From: Undaria pinnatifida
Taxonomy: Eukaryota; Sar; Phaeophyceae; Laminariales; Alariaceae
NCBI GenBank assembly: GCA_012845835.1
Contig: JABAKD010000001.1
Location: 6,994,476 to 7,058,475, forward strand
Length of the DNA: 64,000 nt
Direction of reading: 5' to 3'
In this document: positions 1 through 10,281 of the stretch, in pieces
How positions within the stretch are numbered: position 1 is the first letter of the stretch
Layout of the letters: every line of letters begins with the position of its first letter
Translations under genes and position numbers: made by a program
The notes under the pieces: generated by a model
Databases searched by the model: none
What the model was told of the DNA's origin: nothing
Seen by the model: the letters and a program-made list of their open reading frames with translations, nothing else

Positions 1-330
1 CCAAACCGAGGCGTGCGCTTGACCGGGCGCACCCGGTTGCTGACTGAGGCCTGTAGGCCCTCGGCCCGCAGAACTGCATCATTAGGACTTAACACCCTGG
101 AACGCTTGTTTTGTGCCGTCTGGACGTTGTTGTAGGTGAGGTCGGGGTATGACCTCAAGGGCTGGCGCTCTCCAGCTCCATCGCCTCTGCCGATCCCAGG
201 CAGTCTCGGCGCGCTGCCGGTGTGCTGGCTCCGGTCCGTGCTGGTCAGCATGTCACCTGCTGAGTTGCTGCTGCTGCTGTAGGTAGGGTTCTGCGCCTTC
301 ATCATGGTAATGCTGTGGGCAATTGGACTG
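1..330. other. GC-rich left-edge segment, possible end of a truncated gene
   Basis: The first 330 bases are richer in G and C than the AT-rich sequence that follows. A plus frame is open from base 1 to a TAG at 133-135 (45 codons). A CTG run near 265-280 gives poly-Q on the minus strand. No domain is recognisable and the left end is cut by the window, so this may be the end of a retroelement or a host exon. Confidence 0.25.
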
Positions 331-470
331 CTGTGTCTGGGGGTGGTTGTCTTGGAGTTGCCTCATGCCCTTGTCTTTTTTTTGAACTCTTCCGAAGTGA
401 TGTTTTTTGCTGTAAAAATGCTTGGATTTTTCCTTCATACATAAGGTGCCCAAGTAAGTGCATATTTTGG

Positions 471-560
471 GCGCGATCGGAGTATCACACACAGCTTGCA
501 AAGATGAATTTCGACCACATATTCGATCTCACAGCTGGAGTGTATTTTTGTTTTTACATA
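471..560 (+). repeat. S-family end fragment, 5'-truncated
   Basis: It matches the conserved end of the S repeat, from GCGCGATCGGAGTATCACAC through the AGCTTGCAAAGATGA box to CTCACAGCTGGAGTGTATTT. Everything upstream of the GCGCGATCGG box is missing. The same end recurs about ten times in the window in both orientations. Confidence 0.8.
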
Positions 561-887
561 AATATTTCGGGAAAAACCAACATCTCACCGTGGTCTGCCG
601 TGGTCGTTTTTAAGTAAAATATTATACTCATTTTTTCGATTTTTTACACATTAAAAACACGATAGGGCTTAATTTGGTTTAGAACCCAGAATATAGGCAT
701 ATCGTCAGGCTTAAATATGTCTGTTGATTGATCGATGATCGACACAAAGAAAGCCAATCATATTATTATTTCATTTGCCATCTGACAATGTAGCGTGAGT
801 GTCAAAAACCATAAACATGATGAAAGAACACAAAATCCAGATGAAAGCGTGGAACGATGTTTCCAACAACCAAAAACCACGAAAATA
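561..887. other. AT-rich intergenic sequence
   Basis: AT-rich spacer between the S fragment and the tandem-repeat frame. No coding frame, RNA gene or known repeat is visible. Confidence 0.5.
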
Positions 888-2276
888 CTAGATGTACCTC
901 CCTGTTTTCATGGCCCTGCCCCCTCCAGCCGCAAGGGCCAAGTCCTTCCCCCCATACACTTCCGAAGAAGCATCGAACAACAACCCGCTATCCATATAAA
1001 TGGCTAGTTTGTAACTGCTGCGTGTATGTTTCAACGCGCAGAAGGCTGTGCGGTATTGCTGCTCAATGCTATCGGCCGTGGCAAGGAAAGAGTCCCCGCC
1101 GTCTCGCTCTCTCTGTGGCCCTACCCTCTTAACCCCTCCCCCAAACACACTACTGCTCCCACCCCTATCCTTGCCACTTCCGACCGCAAGGGCCAAGTCC
1201 TCCCCCCCATACACTGCCGAAGAGGCATCGAATGACAACCCGCTATCCATATAAATGGCTGATTTGTAACTGCTGCGTGTATGTTTCAACGCGCACAAGG
1301 CTGTGCGGTGTTGCTGGCTGATGCTGTCGGTCGTGGCAGGGACAGAATTCCCGCCGTCTCGCTCTCTGTGTGACCCTGCCTTCTTAACCCCCTCCCCAAA
1401 AACACTGCCTCTCCCACCCTTGAGCTGGCCACTTCCAACCGCAAGGGCCAAGTCCTCCCCCCCATACACTTTCAAAGAAGCATCGAACGACAACCCGCTA
1501 TCCATATAAATGGCTAGTTTGTAACTGCTGCGTGTATATTTCAACGCGCAGAAGGCCGTGCGGTATTGCTGCTCAATGCTATCGGCCGTGGCAAGGAAAG
1601 AGTCCCCGCCGTCTCGCTCTCTCTGTGGCCCTACCCTCTTAACCCCTCCCCCTAAAACACTACTGCTCTCACCCCTACCCCTGCCACTTCCAACCTCAAG
1701 GGCCAAGTCCTCCCCCCCATACACTGCCGAAGAGGCATCGAATGACGACCCGCTATCCATATAAATGGCTGATTTGTAACTGCTGCGTGTATGTTTCAAC
1801 GCGCAGAAGGCTGCGCGGTGTTGCTGGCTGATGCTGTCGGTCGTGGCAGGGACCGAATTCCCGCCGTCTCGCTCTCTGTGTGACCCTGCCCTCTTAACCC
1901 CCTCCCCAAAAACACTGCTTAATCTCCCACCCTTACGCTTGCCACTTCCGACCGCAAGGGCCAAGTCCTCCCCCCCATACACTTCCGAAGAAGCATCGAA
2001 CGACAACCCGCTATCCATATAAATGGCTGATTTGTAACTGCTGCGTGTATATTTCAACGCGCAGAAGGCCGTGCGGTATTGCTGCTCAATGCTATCGGCG
2101 GTGGCAAGGAAAGAGTCCCCGCCTTCTCGCTCTCTCTGTGGCTCTGCCATTAGTACCCCCCCCCCTCTCATCGACCTTCCGGTTCTACCGTGCACAAAAC
2201 CTCCTCTTGCGACACGGGTCGCCCCTCTTGTTGTGATCCACGATGTGACCACGTTAGACAACAGCAGGAGGCGCAT
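888..2276 (-). CDS. Hypothetical 462-aa tandem-repeat protein
   Basis: This minus-strand frame runs from an ATG at 2276 to a stop at 888. It encodes a short N-terminal segment beginning MRLLLLSNVV followed by about 5.5 copies of an 85-residue unit. Each unit carries a motif like FCALKxTRSSYKSAIYMDSG followed by SFDASxxVYGGEDLAL and a Gly/Ser/Arg-rich linker. Two unit types alternate: type A with DSIEQQY and type B with DSISQQH. The unit is 255 bp (one copy 258 bp), so every copy keeps frame and no unit has acquired a stop. No family is recognised; there is one Cys per unit and no convincing signal peptide or membrane segment. The opposite strand is also partly open in each unit, so the frame could be a by-product of a 255-bp satellite. 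No promoter or intron is evident. A real gene is possible but unproven. Confidence 0.4.
   Translation of the reverse strand: MRLLLLSNVVTSWITTRGATRVARGGFVHGRTGRSMRGGGVLMAEPQREREGGDSFLATADSIEQQYRTAFCALKYTRSSYKSAIYMDSGLSFDASSEVYGGEDLALAVGSGKRKGGRLSSVFGEGVKRAGSHRERDGGNSVPATTDSISQQHRAAFCALKHTRSSYKSAIYMDSGSSFDASSAVYGGEDLALEVGSGRGRGESSSVLGGGVKRVGPQRERDGGDSFLATADSIEQQYRTAFCALKYTRSSYKLAIYMDSGLSFDASLKVYGGEDLALAVGSGQLKGGRGSVFGEGVKKAGSHRERDGGNSVPATTDSISQQHRTALCALKHTRSSYKSAIYMDSGLSFDASSAVYGGEDLALAVGSGKDRGGSSSVFGGGVKRVGPQRERDGGDSFLATADSIEQQYRTAFCALKHTRSSYKLAIYMDSGLLFDASSEVYGGKDLALAAGGGRAMKTGRYI
1019..2276. repeat. 255-bp tandem repeat with 510-bp dimeric higher-order structure
   Basis: The landmark TGCGTGTAT recurs at 1019, 1274, 1529, 1784 and 2042, giving spacings of 255, 255, 255 and 258. 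Units alternate between a CAATGCTATCGG type and a TGATGCTGTCGG type, so the true amplification unit is probably the 510-bp dimer. A partial unit continues down to about 888. Confidence 0.92.
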
Positions 2277-2903
2277 GCGACCGCTGTAATATTATTGTTA
2301 CGGCTACTACAGTTTAATTACCTCGCTCGCGACTGAACGTTGACCTTTTCTCGAACCGCGGGTACGAGTGTACGAGTGACTGCAAGAAAGATAGAGGTTA
2401 CAGCCAAGGAAGGGCTGTCTGCCCCCAACTCACACGAAAAGTAAAATAAATAAATAAATAAATAAAAGAACGAACGAAAAACAGTTGTGCCAACACTGGA
2501 ATGCTGGCACACAACAATAATACTGTAGTGTCCCCTCCCAACCCCAGCAATTGCCACGCCAAACAGCGTCCCTCCTAAAGCTGTGTTGGTTGGGCTGCAA
2601 TTTGTGCAGCACCGTTTAGACTACGCTCTTTGTTTTGCCTTTTTTCACGCGACGTACTTACAGTACAACAAATGCGATCAGCACCAGCACAGCAAGCAGC
2701 AGTATCTAGAACCTACTAGGCTAGTAGACCGCCAAAATAAGGCGCGATGTTATTTACGCTCGTTGTTTCGCGCGTCTTACGACAGCAGCAGTCTAAATCG
2801 CGGAAACGATACACTCGCCAATCTACAGCAGTATCTCTCGTGGGTATCTTCTGCTATAAGGTACATAGTCTATTAAAAGAGTACAAGTAGACAGAGCTGA
2901 AAC
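2277..2903. other. Unassigned spacer
   Basis: It holds a short (AAAT)n run near 2445-2465 and AT-rich sequence. No coding frame, repeat family or RNA gene can be supported. Confidence 0.4.
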
Positions 2904-2975
2904 GCAGCTTGCAAAGATGAGTAGTCTATTGACCTGAAATTCGTCGAACTCACGGCTGACGTCCTTGAAATATAT
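2904..2975 (+). repeat. S2-family fragment
   Basis: It carries CAGCTTGCAAAGATGAG, then GACCTGAAATTCGTCGAACT and CACGGCTGACGTCCTTGAAA. It is a diverged relative of the S end; near-identical sequence occurs at 32562-32622 and a more distant copy at 27431-27522. Confidence 0.75.
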
Positions 2976-3956
2976 ATCCCTGGTATATATTTTATGAAAT
3001 ACACTTGATTGAGTACGAGCAAAAAGTACGTCAAAATTGTACGTAGCGTATCCTGTGATATCTTTTCCGCTCTTTCTCGTCGCGCTTTTATATAAAACCA
3101 ACAGCAGAACGAGCAGCGGACAGGGTGCGGTCACCGGCAACACGGCAGCGTCTAGACAGTCAGAGATAAATACGACGAGGCGCAACGCACGATCTTAGGC
3201 TTTGCCGGCCGAACGTGATTCCGAAAACAGCGGTTACGTCGGTGGACCCACTGCTACTGCCAAGGAGACCACGACGATCTTTTTGCCAAATGGACTGCTG
3301 GGTGATGAAGGTAACTTCCACTCGTACCTCTCTGCTCCGAGACCACCGACCTAGCTAGCTTCCCCCCCTCCCTCTCTTATCCGTCGATCGACACGAACCG
3401 GGCAATCCTTCTTCCTTCGTGCCTCCCTCCACGCCGCGGAGCAGCTCTCAACCTCCAAAGCCACCACTCGCCTCGCACACCCTCAAGCGTTGATTCGGCT
3501 CACTGCGAGGTTCCGCCGCGTTTCGGTACGCGCACACCCTCGCAAGCGGGCGCGGCGTGGTGCGATCGAGAGCTCGCCCAATACCCCACTTCCTAGGCCG
3601 GTCGCTGTAGACTGTTGGATTGCCGGGGCTGCCTTCCTTCTCCCGCACCGCCGCGTCCGTGTCGCAGTTTTCACACGATGCGTTCTCGTACGTAACAGGT
3701 ACCAATATTTTCCTCGATGCGTACGTATCTTTCTCAGATTTCTCACTTTCTATCCCTTATTTTTTCTTCTCAAATACCCCTACCCTGAGCTCCCGACGGG
3801 GACACACGCCTTCAAGACGTGCGCCCCCGCCACCCCGTCGGTTGTTGTTGTTGTTGTATTTTCGATCTCACAGCTGGATGGAGTCAATCATATCCAAAAT
3901 AAATGCGGCAAGTATTTGTGGAAGCAGCAGGTAGTCTAGACTACCTGGTACCCATT
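2976..3956. other. Unassigned, pyrimidine-rich spacer
   Basis: The 3350-3480 stretch is CT-rich and 3490-3700 is GC-rich with overlapping open frames on both strands. No domain is recognisable. A short S-end scrap (CTCACAGCTGGATGGAGT) follows a (GTT)n run near 3860. Confidence 0.35.
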
Positions 3957-5243
3957 TATTAAAAAAAATGAAAATACACTCCAGCTGTGAGATCGAAGAT
4001 TTCGTCGAAACTCATCTTTGCAAGCTGTGTGTGATACTCCGATCGCGCGCATTACGAGTTGTGTGTCCTCATTAAGGATATAGGTCAGCGACTCCCCTTA
4101 CAACTACAGTGAATGTAGCTATCAGGGTCAACAGGGTGATTTTAGTCAGTCTGTGCGCGGAAACTATACAATTGTCAACCCGTTTCTGGGGGGGACAAAA
4201 TCTGACAGCTGTGGAGGGAAATGTATCCTTTTATCAAATGAATCCTGTAAGTCGAATAACCGGTGAGGGGGCGGGGGGGCGGAGTTTTGAAGGACGTGGG
4301 GGCCTGGTTTTGATCAAAAGCGAACGGGGTTGGAGGGGGGGGGAATTGGAAAGGGTTTAAAAAAAAAAAAAAAAATGCACCAGTTTATCACGGGGGGGGG
4401 GGGGTGGGGCGGGGTGGGGCGTGTGGGGCAGCTTAATATGTGCGTGGAAACTATGCACTATTTTGAGGGGATAAATGTGACGGTTTTGGAAATAATGCAT
4501 TAGTTTATCATGTATATCCTGGGGTAAGTCGTACAATCAGTGAGTAGAGAGAGGGTGGAATGTTCGAGGGGGTGGGGTTGGGATGGGTTGGCGGGCGGGG
4601 GGGGGGGAAGGTCGAGGGGGGGGGGGGGGGGGGGAGGTTTTGAAGGGTTTTAGGTGAGGGGTTTGTTATACGTGTGGTGCGAGGATTAGGCGATGGTGGG
4701 TTAGGGGAAGAAGGGGGCGTTCGGGGTGGGGGGGGGGGGGGGAAGCAGTGGCGGCATGGATGGCTCTCGAAAGATAATGAGGTGATATCCTGTGCGTGAA
4801 GTGTTTATTAATGTGGCGGATTTCGATATTAGGTGGGGCGTTTGAGCAAGGGAGAGCGAGAGGGGGGGGGGGGGGGGGGGGGGCGGATTTTTAGGAGGTT
4901 TAGGTCACAAATAATATTCAAATACACTGGGGGGGGGGGATTTTTAGGAGTTTTAGGTCACAAATAATATTCAAATACACTTCGGCTGTGAAATCAAAGA
5001 TATGTAGGGGCTTGTTATACGCGTGGTGCTAGGTCTAGGCGATCGTGCAGGTGGTTGGAAAAGAGGGGGCGTTGGAGGGGGGGGGGGGTTTGGGGGGGGT
5101 GGGGGGAAAAGAATTGAAAACTACGTCATGGATGGTCAGAAAGATAATGACGTGATATCAACTGCGTATATAGGTGTTTATTACTCTGGCCGATTTCGAT
5201 TGTGAGTGGGGCGTTTGGACAACTAGGCGGAAGGGGGGGGGGG
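3957..5243 (-). repeat. Composite S repeat array (S-a), G-rich on the plus strand
   Basis: Read on the minus strand, the conserved end (TTTCATTTT, then CTCACAGCTGGAGTGTATTT) lies at 3960-4080. Degenerate modules of about 110-170 bp then follow, each starting or ending in a poly-G tract of 8-20 bases on the plus strand. Recurrent words are the ATAATGAGGTGATATC box, the AGGCGATGGTG box and the GTCGTACAATCAGTGAG box. An internal copy of the terminal end occurs near 4955-5000. No protein is credible here; the apparent frames are Gly/Pro-rich shadows of the tracts. Confidence 0.85.
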
Positions 5244-5431
5244 AATCGTTTATATAACATGACAGAAGAAGTCACCAGCAAGGAGCAATAATCTGTTTCT
5301 TCAAGATGAACGAAACCGAAAGACACATACATACAGCTGACAGACAGATGAGACCCAAAAAAAATACAAAAATAGTACGCGTCACATCGCCTTGCTGCCG
5401 TCACAATCCCCTCCATGCCGTGCCCACCAAC

Positions 5432-5540
5432 CCAGAGCGTTTGGTTTGCACATAGTCTAGTCTATGTAGACTATATGCCACAGAGTACCCCAGAGCGTTT
5501 GGTTTGCACATAGTCTAGTCTATGTAGACTATATGCCAGT
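5432..5540. repeat. 58-bp tandem duplication with TAGTCTA palindromes
   Basis: Two copies begin CCAGAGCGTTTGG at 5432 and 5490. Each contains ATAGTCTAGTCTATGTAGAC, an imperfect palindrome. Related TAGTCTAGTCTA and TAGACTAGACTA words are scattered elsewhere. Confidence 0.85.
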
Positions 5541-5936
5541 ACCAAGTGTTGTGCTTTATGTACGAAATAATAATATACCTCCTATGTAGTCTACTTGTAT
5601 AGTCTAGTCTATGTATTGATTACCAGTACAAGTATTATTATTAATTAAGCCTCCAACGTTGTAGTTCAAAAAAGTTAGCTACAAGTAGTTGTTGTTGTTC
5701 TCATAATCAAGTCCGTGGTCACAGGACAGGCTCCAGTCACTTTGCAACTACTGTGAGGAATATCCCAGGGGAAAACACAAACAAACCAGAGAGAGGTGGT
5801 ACGCGCATATATCACAGCTGACGCAACTCATGCCTCCACCAGGAACATATATACAAAGTGCAATCGGGAGTCAGCCTACGATGTGCCAGGTCCGTACTTG
5901 TGCATGCATTGGGCTAGGTCTTTAGTCTATATTATG
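5541..5936. other. AT-rich spacer
   Basis: It contains further TAGTCTAGTCTA words near 5600 but no gene or recognised element. Confidence 0.4.
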
Positions 5937-7022
5937 AACTAAAAATACACCCCAGCTGAGAGATCGAATATTTTGTCGAAACTCATATTGGCAAGCTGTG
6001 TGTGATACTCCGATCGCGCGTATTACGGGTTGTGTGCCCTCATTAGTCTAAGGATATAGATCGGCGACTCCCCGTGGAACTACAGTGTAGCTTGTACCAG
6101 GGTCGACAGGGTGATGTTAGTCAGTCTGTGCGCGAAAACTATAAACCCGTTTATGAGAGGGACAAAATCTGACAGCTGTGGAAGGAAATGCATCAGTTTA
6201 TCAAGTAAATCCTGTAAGTCGAATCATCGGTGAAGGGAGGGCGGGGAATTAAAGGGCGTGGGGGGCTGGGTTTGAACAAGAGGGGGCGGGGGGGGGGGGG
6301 GAGCGGGCGAGCGGGGTAACTCAATCTGTGCGCGTGAACTATAAATGTCCAGAGAAAATCTGACGGTTGTGGAAGAAATGCATCATAAGCTTGTCATGTA
6401 TATCCCGTAAGTCGTACAACCAGTGAGGAGAAGCGGAATGTTCGAAGGAGTTGGGTAGGGGGGGGAGGGGATTCCAGCAGCTTTATGCCGCATAGATGTA
6501 GGGGTTTGCTGTACGTATGGTGTTAGATCTAGGCGATGGTGCGGGTGGTGCGGAAGGAGGGGGCATTGGGGGGGGGGGGGGAGGGGTGAATTGGAGCTAC
6601 AGCATGGATGGCTAGAAGGTGATATCAACTGCGTGGTAATGTTCATTACTATGGCAGATTTCGTTTTTAGGTGGGGCGTTTGAACCAGAAGCCGCGAGGG
6701 CAAAAAGGGGGGGGGGGGGGGGGGGAGGGGTGGAAATGAAATGGAGCTACGTCATAGATGGCTATAAAGATAATGTGGTGATATCAGTTCCCTGGTAGTG
6801 TTTATTACTCTGGTGGAGAGTGGGGAAGGAGGGGGCGTTGAGGGGGGGCGGGGGGGGTGATTTGGGCTACAGCATTGATGGCTAGAAAGGTAATGAGTGA
6901 GGTGATATCAACTGTGTGATAGTTAGTGTTCATTACTCTGGCAGACTTCGATTTTAGGAGGGACGTTTAAACAAGAGGGAGCGGGGGGGAAAGAGGGGAA
7001 AGGGGTGGGGGGGTGGGGGGGG
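5937..7022 (-). repeat. Composite S repeat array (S-b)
   Basis: Same architecture as S-a and same orientation. The conserved end lies at 5940-6110, followed by a CAGATTTTGTCC-type module on the minus strand and then at least four copies of the ATCACCTCATTATCTTTCTA module, separated by G tracts of up to 22 bases. The outer end fades out after the G-rich segment near 7020. Confidence 0.85.
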
Positions 7023-7139
7023 CGAACTGATTTATAGGGAATATACAAGAAAGATTCACCCGCTGAACAACCCCACGGCCTAGGAACACAACACAGTAGA
7101 CTGTATACCAAAACATGGTAGTTGACATTTCGGCGATGA

Positions 7140-7232
7140 TTTCTGGATACGGAGTCCGGTAATTCAGAAAGCGTTCCACGGCCGAAAAGTGCTACAGCGC
7201 TGTAGTACCTCTAAATTATCGTAGAACGCGGC
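7140..7232 (+). repeat. K-element fragment, right half
   Basis: It matches the right half of the K consensus (ATTCAGAAA, then CCGAAAAGTGCTAC, then ATCGTAGAACGCG) with a small internal expansion. The left half is absent. Confidence 0.6.
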
Positions 7233-7486
7233 TACACTATTATTAGGAAAAACTTCATCTCGGGGACGGCGCTTATTTTTTCAGCCTATGGACTGCGGAA
7301 GTTAAGTACAGTCCACAGTCCACACCCTCTAATTGTGCTGCTGTGTGCTGGGGTCTTGAAACGATTGAAACGGGGTGCTCCATAGACCTCACCTCCGTTT
7401 TTATTGGTCAACACCTCTACCCTAATCCAGCCCGGACCGGATCGCATTTGGCACCCTGCTCCCTCTCAGTACGTGCACAACTATAG

Positions 7487-7545
7487 GGTTGGGGATAGGG
7501 TGTGGGTTAGAGTTGGAGTTAGGGTTAGGGCTAGGATAAGGGTTA
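7487..7545 (+). repeat. Interstitial telomere-like repeat, TTAGGG type
   Basis: Degenerate GGGTTAGAGTTGGAGTTAGG repeats include exact TTAGGG units. A C-rich counterpart lies at 29856-29882. TTAGGG-type telomeres are known from many eukaryotes. Confidence 0.6.
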
Positions 7546-7922
7546 GTGAAATAGCGTATGGAATGCAGTTAAGAGCTGCAGTCCATGGACGGTAAATAGT
7601 CGCTCCCCTTCTCGGGAAACGAGAAATAAAAAAGGGCAACGCACAAGAACGGGTGTGGTAAATAAAGCGCGTGCCCAGAACACAAAAGTCAGCCCGAGCC
7701 CGATTGATCAGGTTTCTTGTGTCAGAGGGCCGCCGTAGTACTGTGCCCGCGGACCAAGGATGCGGTAGGGGGGATGTGAACGCCCCCGAACGTTGTCGCC
7801 TGTGGACGTGTGAGCCACTTGCACGAGTGACTCCGTGCCTCGCAGACGAAAATACATCGTTCGTTTTGCTTGGCACCGCGTAGCTATAACAACTCCATTG
7901 CGGATTCATACGTATCGTAAAG

Positions 7923-8514
7923 GAGTCATCCCACGTGGTAGGGGTTGCAAGTTTTGAGCCAAAACAAAGGTAACAATGTTACTACTGGTAAATGTTAACG
8001 TTAATGTTAATGTTAATGTTAATGTTAATGTTAATGTTGATGTTAGTGTTAATGTTAATGTTAATGTCAATGTTAATGTTAATGTTAATGTTAATGTTAA
8101 TGTTAATGCTAATGATAATGTTAATGTTAATGTTAATGCTAATGTTCATGCTAATGTTAAGGTTAAGGGTAATGTTAAGGTTAATGTTGATCTTAAGGTT
8201 AAGGTTAATTTCAACGCTGATGTTAATGTTTATGTTTATGTTAATGTTACTGTTACTGATATAATGTCACGGCTGACCTCCTCCAGTGAGGAACCACCGG
8301 TAAGTCAGTCTGATACTTTTACGAGCAATCGAGTAAACGAGTGTATTTGCTTTTAGAACTAGCGCATACAATTGTTGTTGTTGTTGTTGTGCTGATCGAA
8401 TTGCACGAACGGATGTGCTTTCGAAGTCATGTTTCGGGCGAGGTATTGAGCTCCTCATCATAGCGGCATGTTAGGAGCTCAAAACTTCCTCTGCATTCCG
8501 ACCGTGAGATGACT
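7923..8514 (+). mobile_element. M element, copy M1, with 6-bp internal minisatellite
   Basis: The left terminal repeat GAGTCATCCCACGTGGTAGG mirrors a right end finishing CCGTGAGATGACT. The internal order matches the other M copies: left end, tandem array, a CTCCAGTGAGGAACCACCGG palindrome block near 8281, then a TTTCGGGCGAGGTATTGAGC block. No clear target duplication remains. No open frame of substance is present apart from the array, so it is non-autonomous. Confidence 0.75.
7985..8252. repeat. (AATGTT)n minisatellite inside M1
   Basis: About 44 copies of a 6-bp AATGTT unit with scattered point changes, becoming more degenerate rightward. It gives Val-Asn or Leu-Met dipeptide shadows in two frames, which are not genes. 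It occupies the same place inside M1 that the 9-bp arrays occupy in M3 and M4. Confidence 0.95.
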
Positions 8515-8846
8515 AGATACGTGAAAACAGCAGCGGCAGCAGCAAGGCTTAACGCCGCAAAGGAACAAGGGGGGCACTCTCTCGCGAGTTTGACCCGCGA
8601 GCGGCAGAACCACGGCCTCAACAGCCCCAGGAGTGACTCCCCCCTACCTTCTACTTTTAGCTTTTGGTTCGCGGTAATCTCTACAGCACGTTCCAGCTAA
8701 TATTGCTTCCGGCTGACGTGACTCCACAACAAAAAGGAACTACCCAGCAGTGAATCAATGTAGTTGGGAGACGCCTTCGGTTTTACGGTATATTGTTTAG
8801 ACTATGCGCAGTATCCCTGGCGTTGTAGGGCTTGGCTTGGGTAGAC

Positions 8847-9146
8847 GACCAAGGCTACGGTAGGATGGTTACCCCCGTTTTTAACTAACGAGCCTAAGCT
8901 AGTCGCACGAGTGACTCTGTACCTCACTGACGAATGAAAAGACTTTACGCGATATGCTTGGCGCGGCATGGCTACCTATTGCATTGCGGATTCATGTCGC
9001 TAGACGAGTAGTCTACAATAGCACGAAAACTTAGGAGGACCGCGAAGGAACCGGGGGTCACATCGCGTGAGCGATTCCGGGCCACTGGAAAAAAAATAGC
9101 CCCCCCCCCAAAAAAAAGCAAAAAACTATCGTATCTAGCCTGGGTC
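8847..9146 (+). mobile_element. Z element, most complete copy (Z1)
   Basis: The left end GACCAAGGCTACGGTAGGAT is mirrored by a right end ending CTATCGTATCTAGCCTGGGTC. The element is about 300 bp. Internal landmarks are GAGTGACTCTGTACCTCACT, GCATTGCGGATTCATG and a GGGTCACATCGCGTGAGCGA palindrome-like block, then a C-tract/A-tract. Flanking tetramers AGAC and AAGC do not match. No coding capacity. Confidence 0.7.
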
Positions 9147-9267
9147 AAGCTATTGGTTATCCTTTTGTAAGTGGCCAAACGGACTAACACCTCTCTTAAC
9201 ACTTTAACACCAGAGGTCGTGGGATTGGTAATCGGCCGGGTGTGCACTTTCCTTTTTTCATTTTCAT

Positions 9268-9350
9268 TCTCTGATACACCACACATGGTTCTATTCTGGA
9301 GATAACGCTTGGTTCTCATGTTAGGCTCCGTTCCCATTTTCCCGAAAGCG
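9268..9350 (+). repeat. Y-element fragment (right end)
   Basis: It is closely similar to 36404-36478: CTGATACACCACACATGGTT, then GGAGATAACGCTTGGTTCTC, then CCGTTCCCATTTT. Only this end is present; the left inverted repeat seen at 36068 is missing. Confidence 0.7.
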
Positions 9351-9908
9351 CTTTTTTTTACTGTTCCTCTCCCCACACAAAAAAGCGATGCCAATGAGAA
9401 AACCAGGTATCCAGGGTAAGTTAGAGAGCGCTCCTCAAATAAAAAATGGGGAGCCTCTCAGACGTTGCCTTTTCCTCTGCCTGGCAGGTTCTACCCGCAC
9501 CCATTGATTTGTAGCAGGATGAGTGAAAAGGACGCACGCGGCGGTCGGGGTGCACAGTCGTTTTCTGAGGCGCTCGTCACTTGAGGAATTCCATGTACAT
9601 ACCCAACAAAAAAAAAACGAATTAGAAGAGAGAAATGAAAGTGCAACACACTGTGAATTAAACCTCACTTCTTTCGGAACGCGTGCTTCGGTGGCGGTGT
9701 GCGGGCGGCCTTGTAGTTCTGGGTGGGGCTCCTGGCTTGAGGGCCTCAAATTTATGTTATTACTAAATGTACTACTTACTACCATTGTCAGTAGTGTCTC
9801 ACCCCTAACCTGATTCATTCAGAGGAAACACACAAAAAAAAAAAAAAAAACGTTTGATTGAACGACACCATGGCCTAGGTGTATTAATAACAACAATATA
9901 CTCGTTTA
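9351..9908. other. Unassigned spacer
   Basis: It contains overlapping open frames of about 95-125 codons on both strands (9435-9818) with no recognisable domain, plus a poly-A run near 9833-9850. Nothing can be assigned. Confidence 0.35.
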
Positions 9909-10047
9909 TATATGACCTATATCCTTAATGAGGACACACAACTCGTAATGCGCGCGATCGGAGTATCACACACAGCTTGCAAATATGAGTTTCGACGAAA
10001 TCTTCGATCTCACAGCTGGATGGAGTGTATTTTAATTTTTATAATAT
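9909..10047 (+). repeat. S-family end fragment, 5'-truncated
   Basis: Begins at the GACCTATATCCTTAATGAGG box and runs to CAGCTGGATGGAGTGTATTT and an AT-rich tail. It carries a 4-base GGAT-type insertion in the terminal box, as does the scrap near 3870. Confidence 0.8.
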
Positions 10048-10059
10048 ATGGCAATATGT

Positions 10060-10178
10060 GGCAAACGATGTCAAAATTCAGACAATTCGGGGTTAAGGAA
10101 TCCCGTCATACGATGTATCCAGAAAACCTTCCCGAAAAAAAAGTGCCACATCTATCGTCGTAAAACGATTAAAAAGGT
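10060..10178 (+). repeat. K-element fragment
   Basis: Matches the right half of K: GGGGTTAAGGAATCCCGTCA, then AGAAAACC, then AAAAGTGCCACATCTATCGT. The left half is not identifiable. Confidence 0.55.
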
Positions 10179-10281
10179 ACACGTACATCAAGGTACATGA
10201 CACGATTAAACAGGTAGGAAGAAAGGTACATTGAGACGATCAAAAAAGAAAATGCAAAAAAAAGTTAATCGACATTCATTC

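Larger units (their letters stand above)
7800..8640 (+). mobile_element. Z element copy interrupted by M1
   Basis: The left part (CACGAGTGACTCCGTGCCTC to CATTGCGGATTCATAC, 7815-7915) and the right part (CCGCAAAGGAACAAGGGGG to GCGAGTTTGACCCGCG, 8550-8605) together match the continuous Z copy at 8847-9146. The M1 element lies between them, so M1 appears to have inserted into an older Z element. Outer ends are not resolved. Confidence 0.65.

Noticed and set aside
7976-8356. Val-Asn and Leu-Met repeat frames
   Set aside because: They are shadows of the (AATGTT)n array in M1.
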